Positions 1 through 8,816 are shown, counted from the stretch's first letter. The stretch is DNA of 64,000 nucleotides from Hwangdonia lutea (GCF_032814565.1 NZ_CP136521.1:1646501-1710500); one strand, 5' to 3'. Program-made: numbers and translations. The notes: generated from the letters alone by a model not told the origin.

Positions 1-2
1 CG

Positions 3-3000
3 AGTATAGAACAAAAATCGATAGAATTAAAACCCATTCCGTTTAAGCTGGCGGTTAATTTTAAAAAGAATCTCGAATATTTAAAATATGCCGCCATTCC
101 CGTTTTAATCATTTTAGCCACTTTTTTAACCGGAGAATCCAATTGGTTTAGCGATAGTTATAAACGTGTTGTGCATTACAAAACGGCTTACGAGCCACCG
201 GCGCCGTTTCAGTTTTTTGTGGTTAATAACGATTTAAAAGCCATTGAAAACAAGGACTTTAAATTAGAAGTTAGAACTGCTGGCGATGTAACTCCAGAAA
301 GCGCACAAATTGTATATAATAACGAAACTTACTTTTTAAATAAAAAAGGGATTGGTGAGTTTGAATATGTGTTCTCCCAGCCTAAAACCAACATCAATTT
401 TCAATTAACGGCAAATACCGTAATCTCAAAACCATACACCTTAAATGTTGTTGAAACGCCATCACTATTGAGTTTCGAGATGGTTTTAGATTATCCGAAA
501 CACACCAAAAAGAAGAATGCTGTTTTAAAAAGTACCGGTAACGCCGTAGTTCCCGAAGGCACGAATGTAACGTGGCGACTTAAAACAAAATCGACCGATA
601 ACGTTCACCTATTCGCAAATGATACCCTAGATTTTTCATCGGATAAATTGAATAATTTTGAATTATCAAAACGTCTTTATAAGCATTTTGATTATAGTTT
701 AAGCACAAGCAACGCCAACCTAAAAAACTACGAAAATTTAACATTTAGAATCGATGTAGTTAAAGATGAGTATCCCGAACTCGACTTAAAAATGCAAGTG
801 GATAGCCTCGATTTACAAACCTTATATTTTTACGGACTAATTAGTGACGATTATGGGTTTAGCAAACTTCAAATGGTGTATTTTCCGGCAAATGATGCGG
901 CTAAAAAGCAAGTGGAGAATATTCCAATTTCCAATACAAATATTGATGAGTTTATTACAGCGTTCCCAAATAATTTGAATATTGAGGCAGGAATTGCTTA
1001 TGAATTATACTTTCAAGTGTTTGATAATGATGTAGTTAACAGATATAAGCGCACAAAAAGCAATGTGTTTACCTATAGAAAACGTACCCAAGCCGAAGAG
1101 GAACGGAAACAATTGAAGGAACAAAGCGAAACGATAAAAGACTTAAATAAATCTTTAGAAAAGTTTGAGGAGCAAGAGAAAAAACTTGAAGAACTATCTA
1201 AAACCCAAAAGGAAAAATCGAGCTTGAATTTTAACGATAAAAAGAAATTGGAATCATTTTTAAAACGTCAACAGCAACAAGACGAAATGATGAAGAATTT
1301 CAACAAAAAACTTAAAGAGAATTTAGAGGATTTTCAAAAGGAGAATATAAAAGAAGATACCTTTAAAGAAGACTTAAAAAAGCGATTGGATGAAAATGAA
1401 GAGCAGCTTAAAAGAGACGAAAAACTTTTAGAGGAATTAAAAAAACTTCAGGAAAAAATAAATAAAGAAGAGTTAACCGAAAAACTTGAAGAATTAGCAA
1501 AACAGAATAAAAACAAAAAGCGAAGTCTTCAACAATTAATCGAGTTAACCAAGCGCTTTTATATTGAAAAAAAATTAGAAAAACTCAAAGAGGATTTAAT
1601 GAAGTTGGCTATCGATCAAGAAAAACTATCTAACGAACCCGATGAAAATAACACCAAAGGAAATCAGGATGATTTAAACCAGCAATTTGAAGAATTTAAA
1701 AAAGAAATTGAGCAACTTGAAAAAGACAGTAAAGCACTAAAAAAGCCTATTGATATTCCGCGTGACAAATTGGATGAAAGAGAAGTTGATAACGAGCAGC
1801 AAAAGGCATCAGAATCTTTAGAAAAAAGTAAAGGGGAAAAAGCTACAGACAAGCAAGAAGGCGAGCCCAAAGAAAGTGAAAACCAAAATCAAAAAAACGC
1901 CAAAAAGAGTCAAAAGAAAGCCGCAAAAAAAATGATGGAAATGAGCGAGAAAATGAAAAGCTCTATGGGCAGAAGTGATGCCAACCAAATGCAAGAAGAT
2001 GTGGACATGCTGCGACAAATTCTTGATAATTTGGTCTTGTTTTCTTTTGATCAAGAAGACTTAATGAATCAATTCAAAACCATTGAGGCCAACAATAATA
2101 AATATGCGTCTTATTTAAGAAAACAACATAACCTAAAAGAACATTTTGAACATATTGACGATAGCCTTTTTGCCATGTCGTTGCGCCAGCCCAAACTATC
2201 GGAAACGGTAAATAAAGAAATTACCGAGGTGTTTTATAACATTGATAAAGCATTGAGTTTGCTAGCCGAAAATCAATTGTATCAAGGGGTTTCGAATCAG
2301 CAATTCACCATTACAGCGGCTAACAATTTAGCCAACTTTTTAAGTGATGTTTTAGATAACATGCAAGAAAATATGAGCATGTCTCAAGGTAAAGGCGGAC
2401 AGGGCGATATGCAACTTCCAGATATTATTATGAGTCAAGAGGAACTCAATAAAATGATGGAAGAAGGCTTGAAAAAAGGCGAAGGTCAAAAACCCGAAAG
2501 GGGTGAAGGTGATAAAGAAGGGGATGGCGAGAAAAAGGGTAAAAAAGGTAAAAATGGCGAAGAAGGAAGTAATGAGGGAAATGGAAAAAACGGCAACCAA
2601 AAGGGCGGTGAGGGTGAAGGAGAAAACGATGACTTAAATGGCCAATTATACGAAATTTATCAGCAGCAACAAGAATTGCGAAAAGCCTTGGAAGAACGTT
2701 TGGCAAAAGAAGGAAAGGGATCAAAAGGGAATGGTGATGCCCTGTTAAAAAAAATGGAAGAGGTAGAGTTGGATTTATTAAATAAAGGATTTACAAATCA
2801 AACGCTTCAAAAAATGATGGAATTAAAACATCAATTGTTAAAAATGGAGAACGCTACATTTCAGCAAGGCGAGGACAATAAACGCGAATCTGAAACCAAT
2901 AAAAATGATTTCAATAATAACACCAACAATCAAATCCCATCGGCAAAACAATATTTTAACACCACCGAAATATTGAACAGACAAACCTTACCTTTGCGTC

Positions 3001-3050
3001 AAATTTACAGAAAGAAAGTTCAAGAGTATTTTAAAAAAACAAATGATTAG
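3..3050 (+). CDS. DUF4175 family protein, 5' end outside window
   Basis: The frame is open from the first bases of the window, so the gene begins upstream; the GTG at 171 is an internal valine codon. About 1015 residues are visible. A hydrophobic membrane segment lies at about nt 93-140 (AAIPVLIILATFLTG). An extracytoplasmic beta-rich region follows (about nt 180-1080), then a very long Lys/Glu/Gln-rich coiled coil (about nt 1090-2000) and a Gly/Lys/Glu low-complexity stretch (about nt 2460-2640). The C-terminus is Asn-rich. This matches the large Bacteroidota DUF4175 family, whose function is not established; an envelope-anchored scaffold role is inference only. The stop codon overlaps the ybeY start by 8 bp, so the two are probably cotranscribed. 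Confidence 0.85.
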   Translation, partial: SIEQKSIELKPIPFKLAVNFKKNLEYLKYAAIPVLIILATFLTGESNWFSDSYKRVVHYKTAYEPPAPFQFFVVNNDLKAIENKDFKLEVRTAGDVTPESAQIVYNNETYFLNKKGIGEFEYVFSQPKTNINFQLTANTVISKPYTLNVVETPSLLSFEMVLDYPKHTKKKNAVLKSTGNAVVPEGTNVTWRLKTKSTDNVHLFANDTLDFSSDKLNNFELSKRLYKHFDYSLSTSNANLKNYENLTFRIDVVKDEYPELDLKMQVDSLDLQTLYFYGLISDDYGFSKLQMVYFPANDAAKKQVENIPISNTNIDEFITAFPNNLNIEAGIAYELYFQVFDNDVVNRYKRTKSNVFTYRKRTQAEEERKQLKEQSETIKDLNKSLEKFEEQEKKLEELSKTQKEKSSLNFNDKKKLESFLKRQQQQDEMMKNFNKKLKENLEDFQKENIKEDTFKEDLKKRLDENEEQLKRDEKLLEELKKLQEKINKEELTEKLEELAKQNKNKKRSLQQLIELTKRFYIEKKLEKLKEDLMKLAIDQEKLSNEPDENNTKGNQDDLNQQFEEFKKEIEQLEKDSKALKKPIDIPRDKLDEREVDNEQQKASESLEKSKGEKATDKQEGEPKESENQNQKNAKKSQKKAAKKMMEMSEKMKSSMGRSDANQMQEDVDMLRQILDNLVLFSFDQEDLMNQFKTIEANNNKYASYLRKQHNLKEHFEHIDDSLFAMSLRQPKLSETVNKEITEVFYNIDKALSLLAENQLYQGVSNQQFTITAANNLANFLSDVLDNMQENMSMSQGKGGQGDMQLPDIIMSQEELNKMMEEGLKKGEGQKPERGEGDKEGDGEKKGKKGKNGEEGSNEGNGKNGNQKGGEGEGENDDLNGQLYEIYQQQQELRKALEERLAKEGKGSKGNGDALLKKMEEVELDLLNKGFTNQTLQKMMELKHQLLKMENATFQQGEDNKRESETNKNDFNNNTNNQIPSAKQYFNTTEILNRQTLPLRQIYRKKVQEYFKKTND

Positions 3051-3459
3051 TTTTAATTACGAAACCGATTTCACATTAGATAACGAGAAGGCTATTTCCT
3101 CATGGATTTCAAAAACTATTTCTGCTGAAGGATTTAAAGAAGATGACATAAATTATGTGTTTTGCGATGATGCATATTTGCATAAATTAAACGTTGAATT
3201 CCTTAATCACGACACTTTAACCGATATAATAAGTTTTGATTATACAGTCGGAAAAATTATACAAGGCGATATTTTTATTTCAGTGGAGCGTGTAGCAGAT
3301 AACGCCAAGGATTTTAATACTTCTTTTGAAGAAGAATTGCATCGTGTTATCATTCACGGTATTTTACATTATTGCGGCTATAAAGATAAAACGAATGAAG
3401 ATGCGAGATTAATGCGTGAAAAGGAAAATCACTACTTAACTAGGTTAGAGCCGATTTAA
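3043..3459 (+). CDS. ybeY: Endoribonuclease YbeY (rRNA maturation factor)
   Basis: Predicted 138-residue zinc-dependent endoribonuclease acting in 16S rRNA 3'-end maturation and ribosome quality control in the cytoplasm. The family signature is at residues 105-115: HGILHYCGYKD, with His105 and His109 as metal ligands. In the Proteobacterial motif (HGxLHLxGYDH) a third His follows; here the sequence reads GYKDK, so the third ligand must be another residue. The upstream 'LNHDTLTDIISFDY' segment matches the family's conserved 'TDVLSF' region. Length is normal for a Bacteroidota YbeY. The gene starts 8 bp inside the DUF4175 gene, so translational coupling is likely. Confidence 0.93.
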   Translation: MISFNYETDFTLDNEKAISSWISKTISAEGFKEDDINYVFCDDAYLHKLNVEFLNHDTLTDIISFDYTVGKIIQGDIFISVERVADNAKDFNTSFEEELHRVIIHGILHYCGYKDKTNEDARLMREKENHYLTRLEPI

Positions 3460-3470
3460 AGATTTCAACG

Positions 3471-3478
3471 TATATTTG
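3471..3478 (+). promoter_or_regulatory. Putative Bacteroidota -7 box upstream of mnmG
   Basis: TATATTTG matches the Bacteroidota -7 consensus TAnnTTTG. It lies in the ybeY-mnmG gap, 112 bp before the mnmG start and just upstream of the parS-like palindrome. No TTG is visible at the expected -33 distance. Confidence 0.45.
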
Positions 3479-3496
3479 CAAACTCAAAATTAATAG

Positions 3497-3514
3497 GTGT
3501 TCCACGTGGAACAC
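3497..3514. promoter_or_regulatory. parS-like centromere site (ParB binding), copy 1
   Basis: GTGTTCCACGTGGAACAC is an 18-bp perfect palindrome. Its core TGTTCCACGTGGAACA matches the known ParB-binding parS sequence of Pseudomonas and fits the near-universal bacterial parS pattern (TGTTnCACGTGnAACA). It sits between ybeY and mnmG. A second copy follows mnmG. ParB is not encoded in this window, so binding is inferred from sequence only. Confidence 0.8.
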
Positions 3515-3589
3515 TTGAATAAAATAAAGTATTAATAATATCAGATGGAGCGTAAACGAAACCATTTGATGTTAATATAAATAGTAATT

Positions 3590-5461
3590 ATGTTTAACGA
3601 CCTTTATGATGTTATCGTTGTTGGAGCTGGCCACGCAGGAAGTGAAGCTGCCGCTGCCGCCGCCAATATGGGTAGCAAAACATTGCTGGTCACCATGAAT
3701 TTGCAAAACATTGCGCAAATGTCGTGCAACCCAGCCATGGGTGGTATTGCCAAAGGGCAAATTGTGCGCGAGATTGATGCGCTTGGTGGTTATAGCGGTA
3801 TTGTTTCCGATACATCGGCTATCCAGTTTAAAATGCTTAATAAATCCAAAGGCCCTGCCATGTGGAGTCCGAGGGTGCAGAGCGATAGAATGCGTTTTGC
3901 AGAAGATTGGAGATTGCTTTTAGAGGGCACGCCAAATCTTGATTTTTACCAAGAGATGGTTTCTGGTTTGTTGGTTAAAAACCATAAAATTGTAGGCATA
4001 AAAACATCATTGGGTTTAGAGATAAAAGGTAAAACCGTTGTGCTAACTAATGGTACTTTTTTAAATGGATTAATTCATATTGGCGATAAGAATTTTGGAG
4101 GTGGAAGAGCGGGTGAAAAAGCCGCTACGGGAATCACGGAACAGTTGGTCGATTTAGGTTTTGAATCGGGTAGAATGAAAACCGGAACACCACCAAGAGT
4201 GGATGGTCGTTCTTTAGATTTTTCTAAAATGACCGAACAACCTGGGGATGAAAATCCTGAAAAATTCTCGTTTTTGGATATTACCAAACCGTTGGAAAAC
4301 CAACGTTCTTGTCACATGACTTACACAAGCGAATTGGTGCATGATTTACTGAGAGAAGGGTTTGATAGATCGCCCATGTTTAACGGTAGAATTAAAAGTT
4401 TGGGTCCGCGTTATTGTCCGTCTATTGAAGATAAAATTAATCGCTTTGCAGATAAGGACAGGCACCAATTGTTTATTGAGCCCGAAGGATGGAATACTTG
4501 TGAAGTTTATGTGAATGGGTTTTCAACTTCGCTTCCAGAGGATGTCCAGTTTAAAGCATTACGTTCTGTTGTTGGTTTTGAAAATGTCAAGTTTTTTAGA
4601 CCAGGTTATGCTATAGAATACGATTATTTCCCACCAACACAATTAAAGCACACGTTAGAAACCAAGTTGGTTGATGGTTTATATTTTGCCGGACAAATTA
4701 ACGGCACCACAGGATACGAAGAAGCGGCATCTCAAGGATTAATGGCCGGTATTAATGCCAGTTTAAAAGTTCAAGAAAAAGAGTCTTTTACCTTAAAAAG
4801 AGACGAGGCGTATATAGGTGTTTTAATTGATGATTTGATTACCAAGGGTACCGAAGAACCATATCGAATGTTTACATCCCGAGCGGAATACAGAACATTA
4901 TTGCGTCAAGATAATGCCGACAAAAGATTAACACCAAAAGGTTTTGAAATTGGTTTAGCTTCTGAAAAGCGTCTTAAAAGGATGGAAGAAAAACATGAAG
5001 CGGCAGAAAAATTTGTTCATTTTTTCGAAACACAAAGTGTAAAACCAGACGAGATAAATCCGGTTTTAGAATCAAAGAATTCATCTCCAGTTAAACAATC
5101 AGGGAAACTTTTTAAAGTGTTTGCGCGACCAAATATTGAAATGGATGATGTTAGAAAAATAGAAAGTGTTGAAGCTTATATTCAAGATAATAATCTGGAT
5201 AGGGAAGTGATTGAACAAACCGAAATACAAGTAAAATACTCGGGGTATATTGCAAAAGAAAAAAACAATGCTGATAAATTAAGCCGATTGGAATATGTGA
5301 AAATCCCACAAAATTTTGACTATTCAAAAATTAAATCCATGAGTTTTGAAGCTCGCGAAAAGCTTAAAAAAATACAGCCAACAACAGTATCTCAAGCTTC
5401 AAGAATTAGTGGGGTTTCTCCAAATGATATTTCGGTGTTGTTGGTTTACATGGGGCGATAG
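3590..5461 (+). CDS. mnmG: tRNA uridine-5-carboxymethylaminomethyl(34) synthesis enzyme MnmG (GidA)
   Basis: FAD-dependent subunit of the MnmE-MnmG complex, which installs the cmnm5 group on wobble U34 of certain tRNAs. The 623-residue length is standard. The N-terminus carries the Rossmann FAD motif VGAGHAG (residues 11-17). The GidA signatures CNPAMGGIAKG (about residue 46) and MKTGTPPRVDGR (about residue 200) are intact. The C-terminal helical region ends with the conserved SRISGVSPNDISVLL segment. ATG start. The gene is bracketed by two parS-like palindromes. mnmE is not in the window. Confidence 0.97.
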   Translation: MFNDLYDVIVVGAGHAGSEAAAAAANMGSKTLLVTMNLQNIAQMSCNPAMGGIAKGQIVREIDALGGYSGIVSDTSAIQFKMLNKSKGPAMWSPRVQSDRMRFAEDWRLLLEGTPNLDFYQEMVSGLLVKNHKIVGIKTSLGLEIKGKTVVLTNGTFLNGLIHIGDKNFGGGRAGEKAATGITEQLVDLGFESGRMKTGTPPRVDGRSLDFSKMTEQPGDENPEKFSFLDITKPLENQRSCHMTYTSELVHDLLREGFDRSPMFNGRIKSLGPRYCPSIEDKINRFADKDRHQLFIEPEGWNTCEVYVNGFSTSLPEDVQFKALRSVVGFENVKFFRPGYAIEYDYFPPTQLKHTLETKLVDGLYFAGQINGTTGYEEAASQGLMAGINASLKVQEKESFTLKRDEAYIGVLIDDLITKGTEEPYRMFTSRAEYRTLLRQDNADKRLTPKGFEIGLASEKRLKRMEEKHEAAEKFVHFFETQSVKPDEINPVLESKNSSPVKQSGKLFKVFARPNIEMDDVRKIESVEAYIQDNNLDREVIEQTEIQVKYSGYIAKEKNNADKLSRLEYVKIPQNFDYSKIKSMSFEAREKLKKIQPTTVSQASRISGVSPNDISVLLVYMGR

Positions 5462-5514
5462 ACTCCAATGGAATTAGGAATCTTTTGTTGATATTTGTAG
5501 AAAAAAACTAAAAC

Positions 5515-5528
5515 GTTCCACGTGGAAC
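5515..5528. promoter_or_regulatory. parS-like centromere site, copy 2
   Basis: GTTCCACGTGGAAC is a 14-bp perfect palindrome identical to the core of the site at 3497-3514. The outermost base pair differs (C/A), so the symmetric element is shorter. It lies 54 bp after the mnmG stop. Confidence 0.72.
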
Positions 5529-5539
5529 ACACAAAAAAA

Positions 5540-5568
5540 ACCTGACAGGTTTTCAAAATCTGTCAGGT
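5540..5568. terminator. Hairpin after mnmG (possible terminator or REP-type repeat)
   Basis: ACCTGACAG (5540-5548) pairs with CTGTCAGGT (5560-5568) around an 11-nt loop. A run of A precedes it on the + strand, so the canonical T tail would be on the - strand. The + strand is followed by an A-rich, not T-rich, tract. From memory, similar CCTGACAGG/CCTGTCAGG hairpins are dispersed in flavobacterial genomes, so it may be a repeat serving as a 3' boundary. Confidence 0.45.
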
Positions 5569-5596
5569 CTGAAAAAGAAAAAACATTCGTTAATTC

Positions 5597-6457
5597 GTGG
5601 CAAGAATAAATTCAAATCAACCTTATTTAAAAGTAAAAGACCACTCCGTTTCGGGGGAAGAATTTGAGCTAATTCAAAATTCAGAATACGGTTTTCTTGA
5701 AACCACACCACAACCATTTTCGGAGAAATTACCAGAATATTATAAAAGTGAAGATTATATTTCGCATACAGATTCCAAACGCAATCTATTTGAAAAAGCA
5801 TATCATTTGGTTCGGCAAATTTCACTTAAAAAGAAACTGAATTTAATAAACGCTTTTTCCGCAGACGACAAAAACCTTTTAGATGTTGGCTGCGGAACTG
5901 GTGATTTTTTACAAACCGCAAAAGAAAATAACTGGACCGTTTCTGGAATTGAGCCCAACGATAAAGCTCGAGACATCGCCAATAAAAAAACAAACAATGC
6001 CGTTTTTAAAACAGACGAACTTTTAAAGTTTAAGGAACACCATTTTGATGTCATTACTCTTTGGCATGTTTTAGAACATTTACCAAATTTGGAAGAACAG
6101 CTTTCAATATTTAAAAAACTATTAAAACCAAATGGCACTTTAATTATTGCCGTGCCGAATTATAAAAGTTACGATGCCAAACATTACAAACAGTTTTGGG
6201 CAGCTTACGATGTGCCGAGGCATCTTTGGCATTTTGATAAATCATCGGTTTCAAAATTAGTTTCAAAACAGGCCATGGAAGTTGTTAAAATCAAACCCAT
6301 GCTTTTTGATGCGTTTTATGTAAGTCTACTTTCAGAAAAATACAAAACAGGCAAAATGAATATGCTTAAAGGTTTTTGGATAGGAGTGCTTTCAAATTTA
6401 AAATCTTTGCACACCAAAGAGGCTTCTTCTTTAATTTATGTCGTAAAAAATAGGTAA
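5597..6457 (+). CDS. Class I SAM-dependent methyltransferase
   Basis: 286-residue methyltransferase with the SAM-binding motif LLDVGCGTGD at about residues 94-103. An acidic residue follows at the end of the second strand (GIEPN), and the post-motif LWHVLEHLPN resembles the UbiG/Methyltransf_12 group. The substrate is unknown; Bacteroidota relatives are annotated only as class I methyltransferases. The frame begins after an in-frame TAA at 5591, so GTG at 5597 is the first available start. That GTG lies within an ATTCGTTAATTCGTGG stretch resembling a flavobacterial intergenic repeat, so the exact start is uncertain. The gene is monocistronic in appearance. Confidence 0.85.
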   Translation: MARINSNQPYLKVKDHSVSGEEFELIQNSEYGFLETTPQPFSEKLPEYYKSEDYISHTDSKRNLFEKAYHLVRQISLKKKLNLINAFSADDKNLLDVGCGTGDFLQTAKENNWTVSGIEPNDKARDIANKKTNNAVFKTDELLKFKEHHFDVITLWHVLEHLPNLEEQLSIFKKLLKPNGTLIIAVPNYKSYDAKHYKQFWAAYDVPRHLWHFDKSSVSKLVSKQAMEVVKIKPMLFDAFYVSLLSEKYKTGKMNMLKGFWIGVLSNLKSLHTKEASSLIYVVKNR

Positions 6458-6654
6458 AACACATTATCGCGAATGCATTTAAGCAATTAATCAACCAAAC
6501 AGCCTAACGGTAGTCCATTTTACAAAAGGCGCTTAAAACGCTTTAAATGACTTCGTTTTTAATAGGTGCTGACTATTTGATTTAACATTAACTATAAAAA
6601 TTACTTATATGTTAATTTCAAAATAATTCCGCTTTAAAATATCTCATACTTTAT

Positions 6655-6662
6655 TACATTTG
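6655..6662 (+). promoter_or_regulatory. Putative -7 box for the OmpH-like gene
   Basis: TACATTTG matches TAnnTTTG and lies 32 bp before the start at 6694. No clear TTG is visible at -33. The surrounding 236-bp gap (6458-6693) shows nothing else recognisable. Confidence 0.55.
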
Positions 6663-6693
6663 TGCGAATTCTAAAATTAGAAAAACCAAACCC

Positions 6694-7236
6694 ATGAAAA
6701 ATATAGTTTACCTCTTATTCGCAATGATTGTTTTATCCTCTTGCCAAAAACAAGCAAAAATTGGATATGTAAATAACGGAACCCTCATTAACGAGTTTCA
6801 AGAAAAAAAAGACCTTGAAGCCAGATTTCAAGTTAAAGAAGATGCTTTTAAGAAAAGAGCCGACAGTATTGGTCAGGCGTTTCAACTAGAAGTTCAAGAA
6901 ACCCAAAAGAAAGCGCAAAGAGCGTCTCAAAAAAAGCAACAGGAATTAATGGGTGGTTTACAGCAAAAGCAACAACAATTGCAACAGCAAATGCAATACG
7001 AACAACAATTGCTAACACAGTCTTTTCAAACCGAAATTGATTCTGTAATTGTTAAAGTAAAAGATTTTGTAAAAGATTACGGGAAGAAAAATGGCTACAC
7101 TTACATTTTAGGAACTACCGATGCTGCATCAACTGTAATGTACAGCACAGAAGAAAACGATTTAACCCAAACCATTTTAGAGGCTTTAAACGGAAACAAA
7201 AAAGAAGTTACAAAAGAAACTGACAAAAAAGAATAA
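6694..7236 (+). CDS. OmpH/Skp-family periplasmic chaperone-like lipoprotein
   Basis: 180-residue protein with a lipoprotein signal: a hydrophobic N-terminus ending at LSSC (Cys17), giving a predicted lipidated envelope protein. The mature part starts KIGYVNNGTLINEF, the typical OmpH/Skp beginning. A Gln/Lys-rich coiled-coil hairpin covers about residues 40-115, followed by a short C-terminal domain (YTYILGTTDAASTVMY) as in Skp. Skp proteins hold unfolded outer membrane proteins in the periplasm; a chaperone role here is by family. The lipid anchor differs from soluble E. coli Skp. It is followed by a good terminator, so it is probably a single-gene transcript. Confidence 0.82.
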   Translation: MKNIVYLLFAMIVLSSCQKQAKIGYVNNGTLINEFQEKKDLEARFQVKEDAFKKRADSIGQAFQLEVQETQKKAQRASQKKQQELMGGLQQKQQQLQQQMQYEQQLLTQSFQTEIDSVIVKVKDFVKDYGKKNGYTYILGTTDAASTVMYSTEENDLTQTILEALNGNKKEVTKETDKKE

Positions 7237-7264
7237 ACATTAAAACATTAATAATCAAATAGTT

Positions 7265-7303
7265 AAACGCTTTTAGAAGTATTCCTGAAAGCGTTTTTCT
7301 TTT
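7265..7303 (+). terminator. Rho-independent terminator after the OmpH-like gene
   Basis: AAACGCTTT (7265-7273) pairs with AAAGCGTTT (7288-7296), followed by a T-rich tail. It is placed 28 bp after the stop and also lies between this gene and the convergent holB. Confidence 0.8.
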
Positions 7304-7341
7304 GGGAAATTTTGATTTGGCTTTTTATCCCGATATATAGT

Positions 7342-8496
7342 TTATACTTCTTTTTTATGCAGTAAACGTGTGAGTTTAATCGACAAATCGGTTAAAATAA
7401 TTTTAGAATTTCCGTTGCGCTCAATATGGTAAATGGCATCTTGCAACTCGTTGCTAATGTCCATAATATTATTTCCGTGCACAAAAGGCGCAAAATTCTC
7501 AAGCTTGAATTTTTCGGTTTTTGGCTCTAAAAAAACAAGATCGGTGGCGTTGTAGTTTAACATTAATGCTTGACGAAAAAAGTCCAAACAAAAATTTAAA
7601 AACTGCTTTTGGGTTTCTCGTCCGGTTTTGGCAATATCGGCACTCCACGAAATTAAATCGTGTATGGCCGCTTTGTTGCCTTTGGCTTTAAAAGCACTTC
7701 GAATCCAGAAAATAAACCAAGTTTCAAACTGGATATCTTCAGAATCACGATACACCAAATCGCAAGCTTTATTGTAATTCCCGTCCGATTGATGTGCTAT
7801 TTTTGTAGCTACCAAAGGCTCTAAACTGTAATTTTTAACCAAAGCATTTTTAATCACTTCTTCCGCTAACGGCGGAAAATGCAATATCTGGCAACGCGAT
7901 TTAATCGTATTAATTATCTGCTCATCATCTTCAGTAATTAAAATAAAAACGGTTTTATTTGGCGGTTCTTCAATAAGTTTTAAAAGTTTGTTGGCACAGG
8001 CGGTATTCATTTTTTCGGCCATCCAAATTAGCATCACTTTGTAACCACCTTCGTAAGATTTTAAGGTTAACGATTTTACAATTTCTTGCGCTTCATCAAC
8101 CCCAATTTGCCCTTGTTTATTATCAACACCAAGCAATTTGTACCAATCAAACAAATTCCCGTAAGGTTGCTCTTTTAGCAATTGGCGCCATTCCTCCAAA
8201 TAAAAACTCGAAACCGGTTTGCTTTTTACCTTATCGCTCGTGGTTACCGGAAACGCAAAATGCAAATCGGGATGCGAAAAATTCTTGAATTTAAGGTTAC
8301 ACACATCATTTCCAGTATTATTTTCACCACCGGAATTCGAGCATAAAATGTACCGCGCATAAGCAATGGCCATGGGTAAAGTGCCAGAACCCTCTTTACC
8401 AACAAACAGTTGGGCATGCGGTATTCGGCCATTATCAACACTTTGGGTTAAATGGTTTTTAATGTGTTCTTGTCCTAAAATATCTTCAAAAAGCAT
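7342..8496 (-). CDS. holB: DNA polymerase III subunit delta' (clamp-loader)
   Basis: 384-residue AAA+ clamp-loader subunit starting MLFEDILGQEHIKNHL, the typical delta'/DnaX N-terminus. The P-loop region is GKEGSGTLPMA. It lacks the Walker A Lys, as expected for delta', which does not hydrolyse ATP. The conserved KLLKLIEEPPNKTVFILI segment (about residues 170-190) and SRC motif (KSRCQILHFPP) are intact. The zinc-binding Cys cluster is reduced. It works with DnaX and HolA to load the sliding clamp. It is convergent with the upstream OmpH-like gene and separated from it by a terminator. Confidence 0.93.
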   Translation of the reverse strand: MLFEDILGQEHIKNHLTQSVDNGRIPHAQLFVGKEGSGTLPMAIAYARYILCSNSGGENNTGNDVCNLKFKNFSHPDLHFAFPVTTSDKVKSKPVSSFYLEEWRQLLKEQPYGNLFDWYKLLGVDNKQGQIGVDEAQEIVKSLTLKSYEGGYKVMLIWMAEKMNTACANKLLKLIEEPPNKTVFILITEDDEQIINTIKSRCQILHFPPLAEEVIKNALVKNYSLEPLVATKIAHQSDGNYNKACDLVYRDSEDIQFETWFIFWIRSAFKAKGNKAAIHDLISWSADIAKTGRETQKQFLNFCLDFFRQALMLNYNATDLVFLEPKTEKFKLENFAPFVHGNNIMDISNELQDAIYHIERNGNSKIILTDLSIKLTRLLHKKEV

Positions 8497-8570
8497 AACA
8501 CAAAAGTAAACGAATTTTATTAGAAGTTACACCTTAAAAAAGCGATAAAACGTTTTAGTATTTTTTATTT

Positions 8571-8695
8571 GGGCGTTACCACAAGGGTCGCGCTTTCGGC
8601 AAAAGTTTATCCTGAGCGAAGCTGAAGGGCTTTTTTGTGTTGCATAGGTGCAACAACACAAAAAGAGCTTCAACAAATGCCTCAATCGCTAACGC
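8571..8695. repeat. Flavobacterial palindromic repeat element
   Basis: The element begins GGGCGTTA and ends TAACGC, so GCGTTA (8573-8578) and TAACGC (8690-8695) form inverted termini. Internally it holds a CCTGAGCGAAGCTGAAGGGC segment (8611-8630). A strong hairpin follows: TTTTTGTGTTG (8632-8642) pairs with CAACACAAAAA (8654-8664). This layout resembles a dispersed non-coding repeat I recall from flavobacterial intergenic regions (GGGCGTTAC... CTAACGC). No transposase is nearby. Confidence 0.5.
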
Positions 8696-8807
8696 ACTTA
8701 TTTGCTAACTTATAGTTTTAAATTTGAAGTTTTTTTGTTTTTGGAGCGGTTTGTTTAACGGTTAATATAAAAGAAGTAGGGCTGTAAATAAGCAATTACC
8801 TTTCGGA

Positions 8808-8816
8808 TTATCCACA
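8808..8816. promoter_or_regulatory. Single perfect DnaA-box sequence
   Basis: TTATCCACA is the canonical DnaA box and lies in an intergenic, AT-rich setting about 3-5 kb from the parS-like pair. Only one box is seen here, so an origin is not supported by this alone. Confidence 0.25.

Noticed and set aside
171-3050. GTG at 171 as the start of the DUF4175 gene
   Set aside because: The frame is open back to the first bases and encodes a membrane helix upstream, so the true start is outside the window.
5540-5568. Classical + strand terminator for mnmG
   Set aside because: The stem lacks a + strand T tail; it fits a dispersed hairpin repeat better, so it is listed only with low confidence as a boundary.
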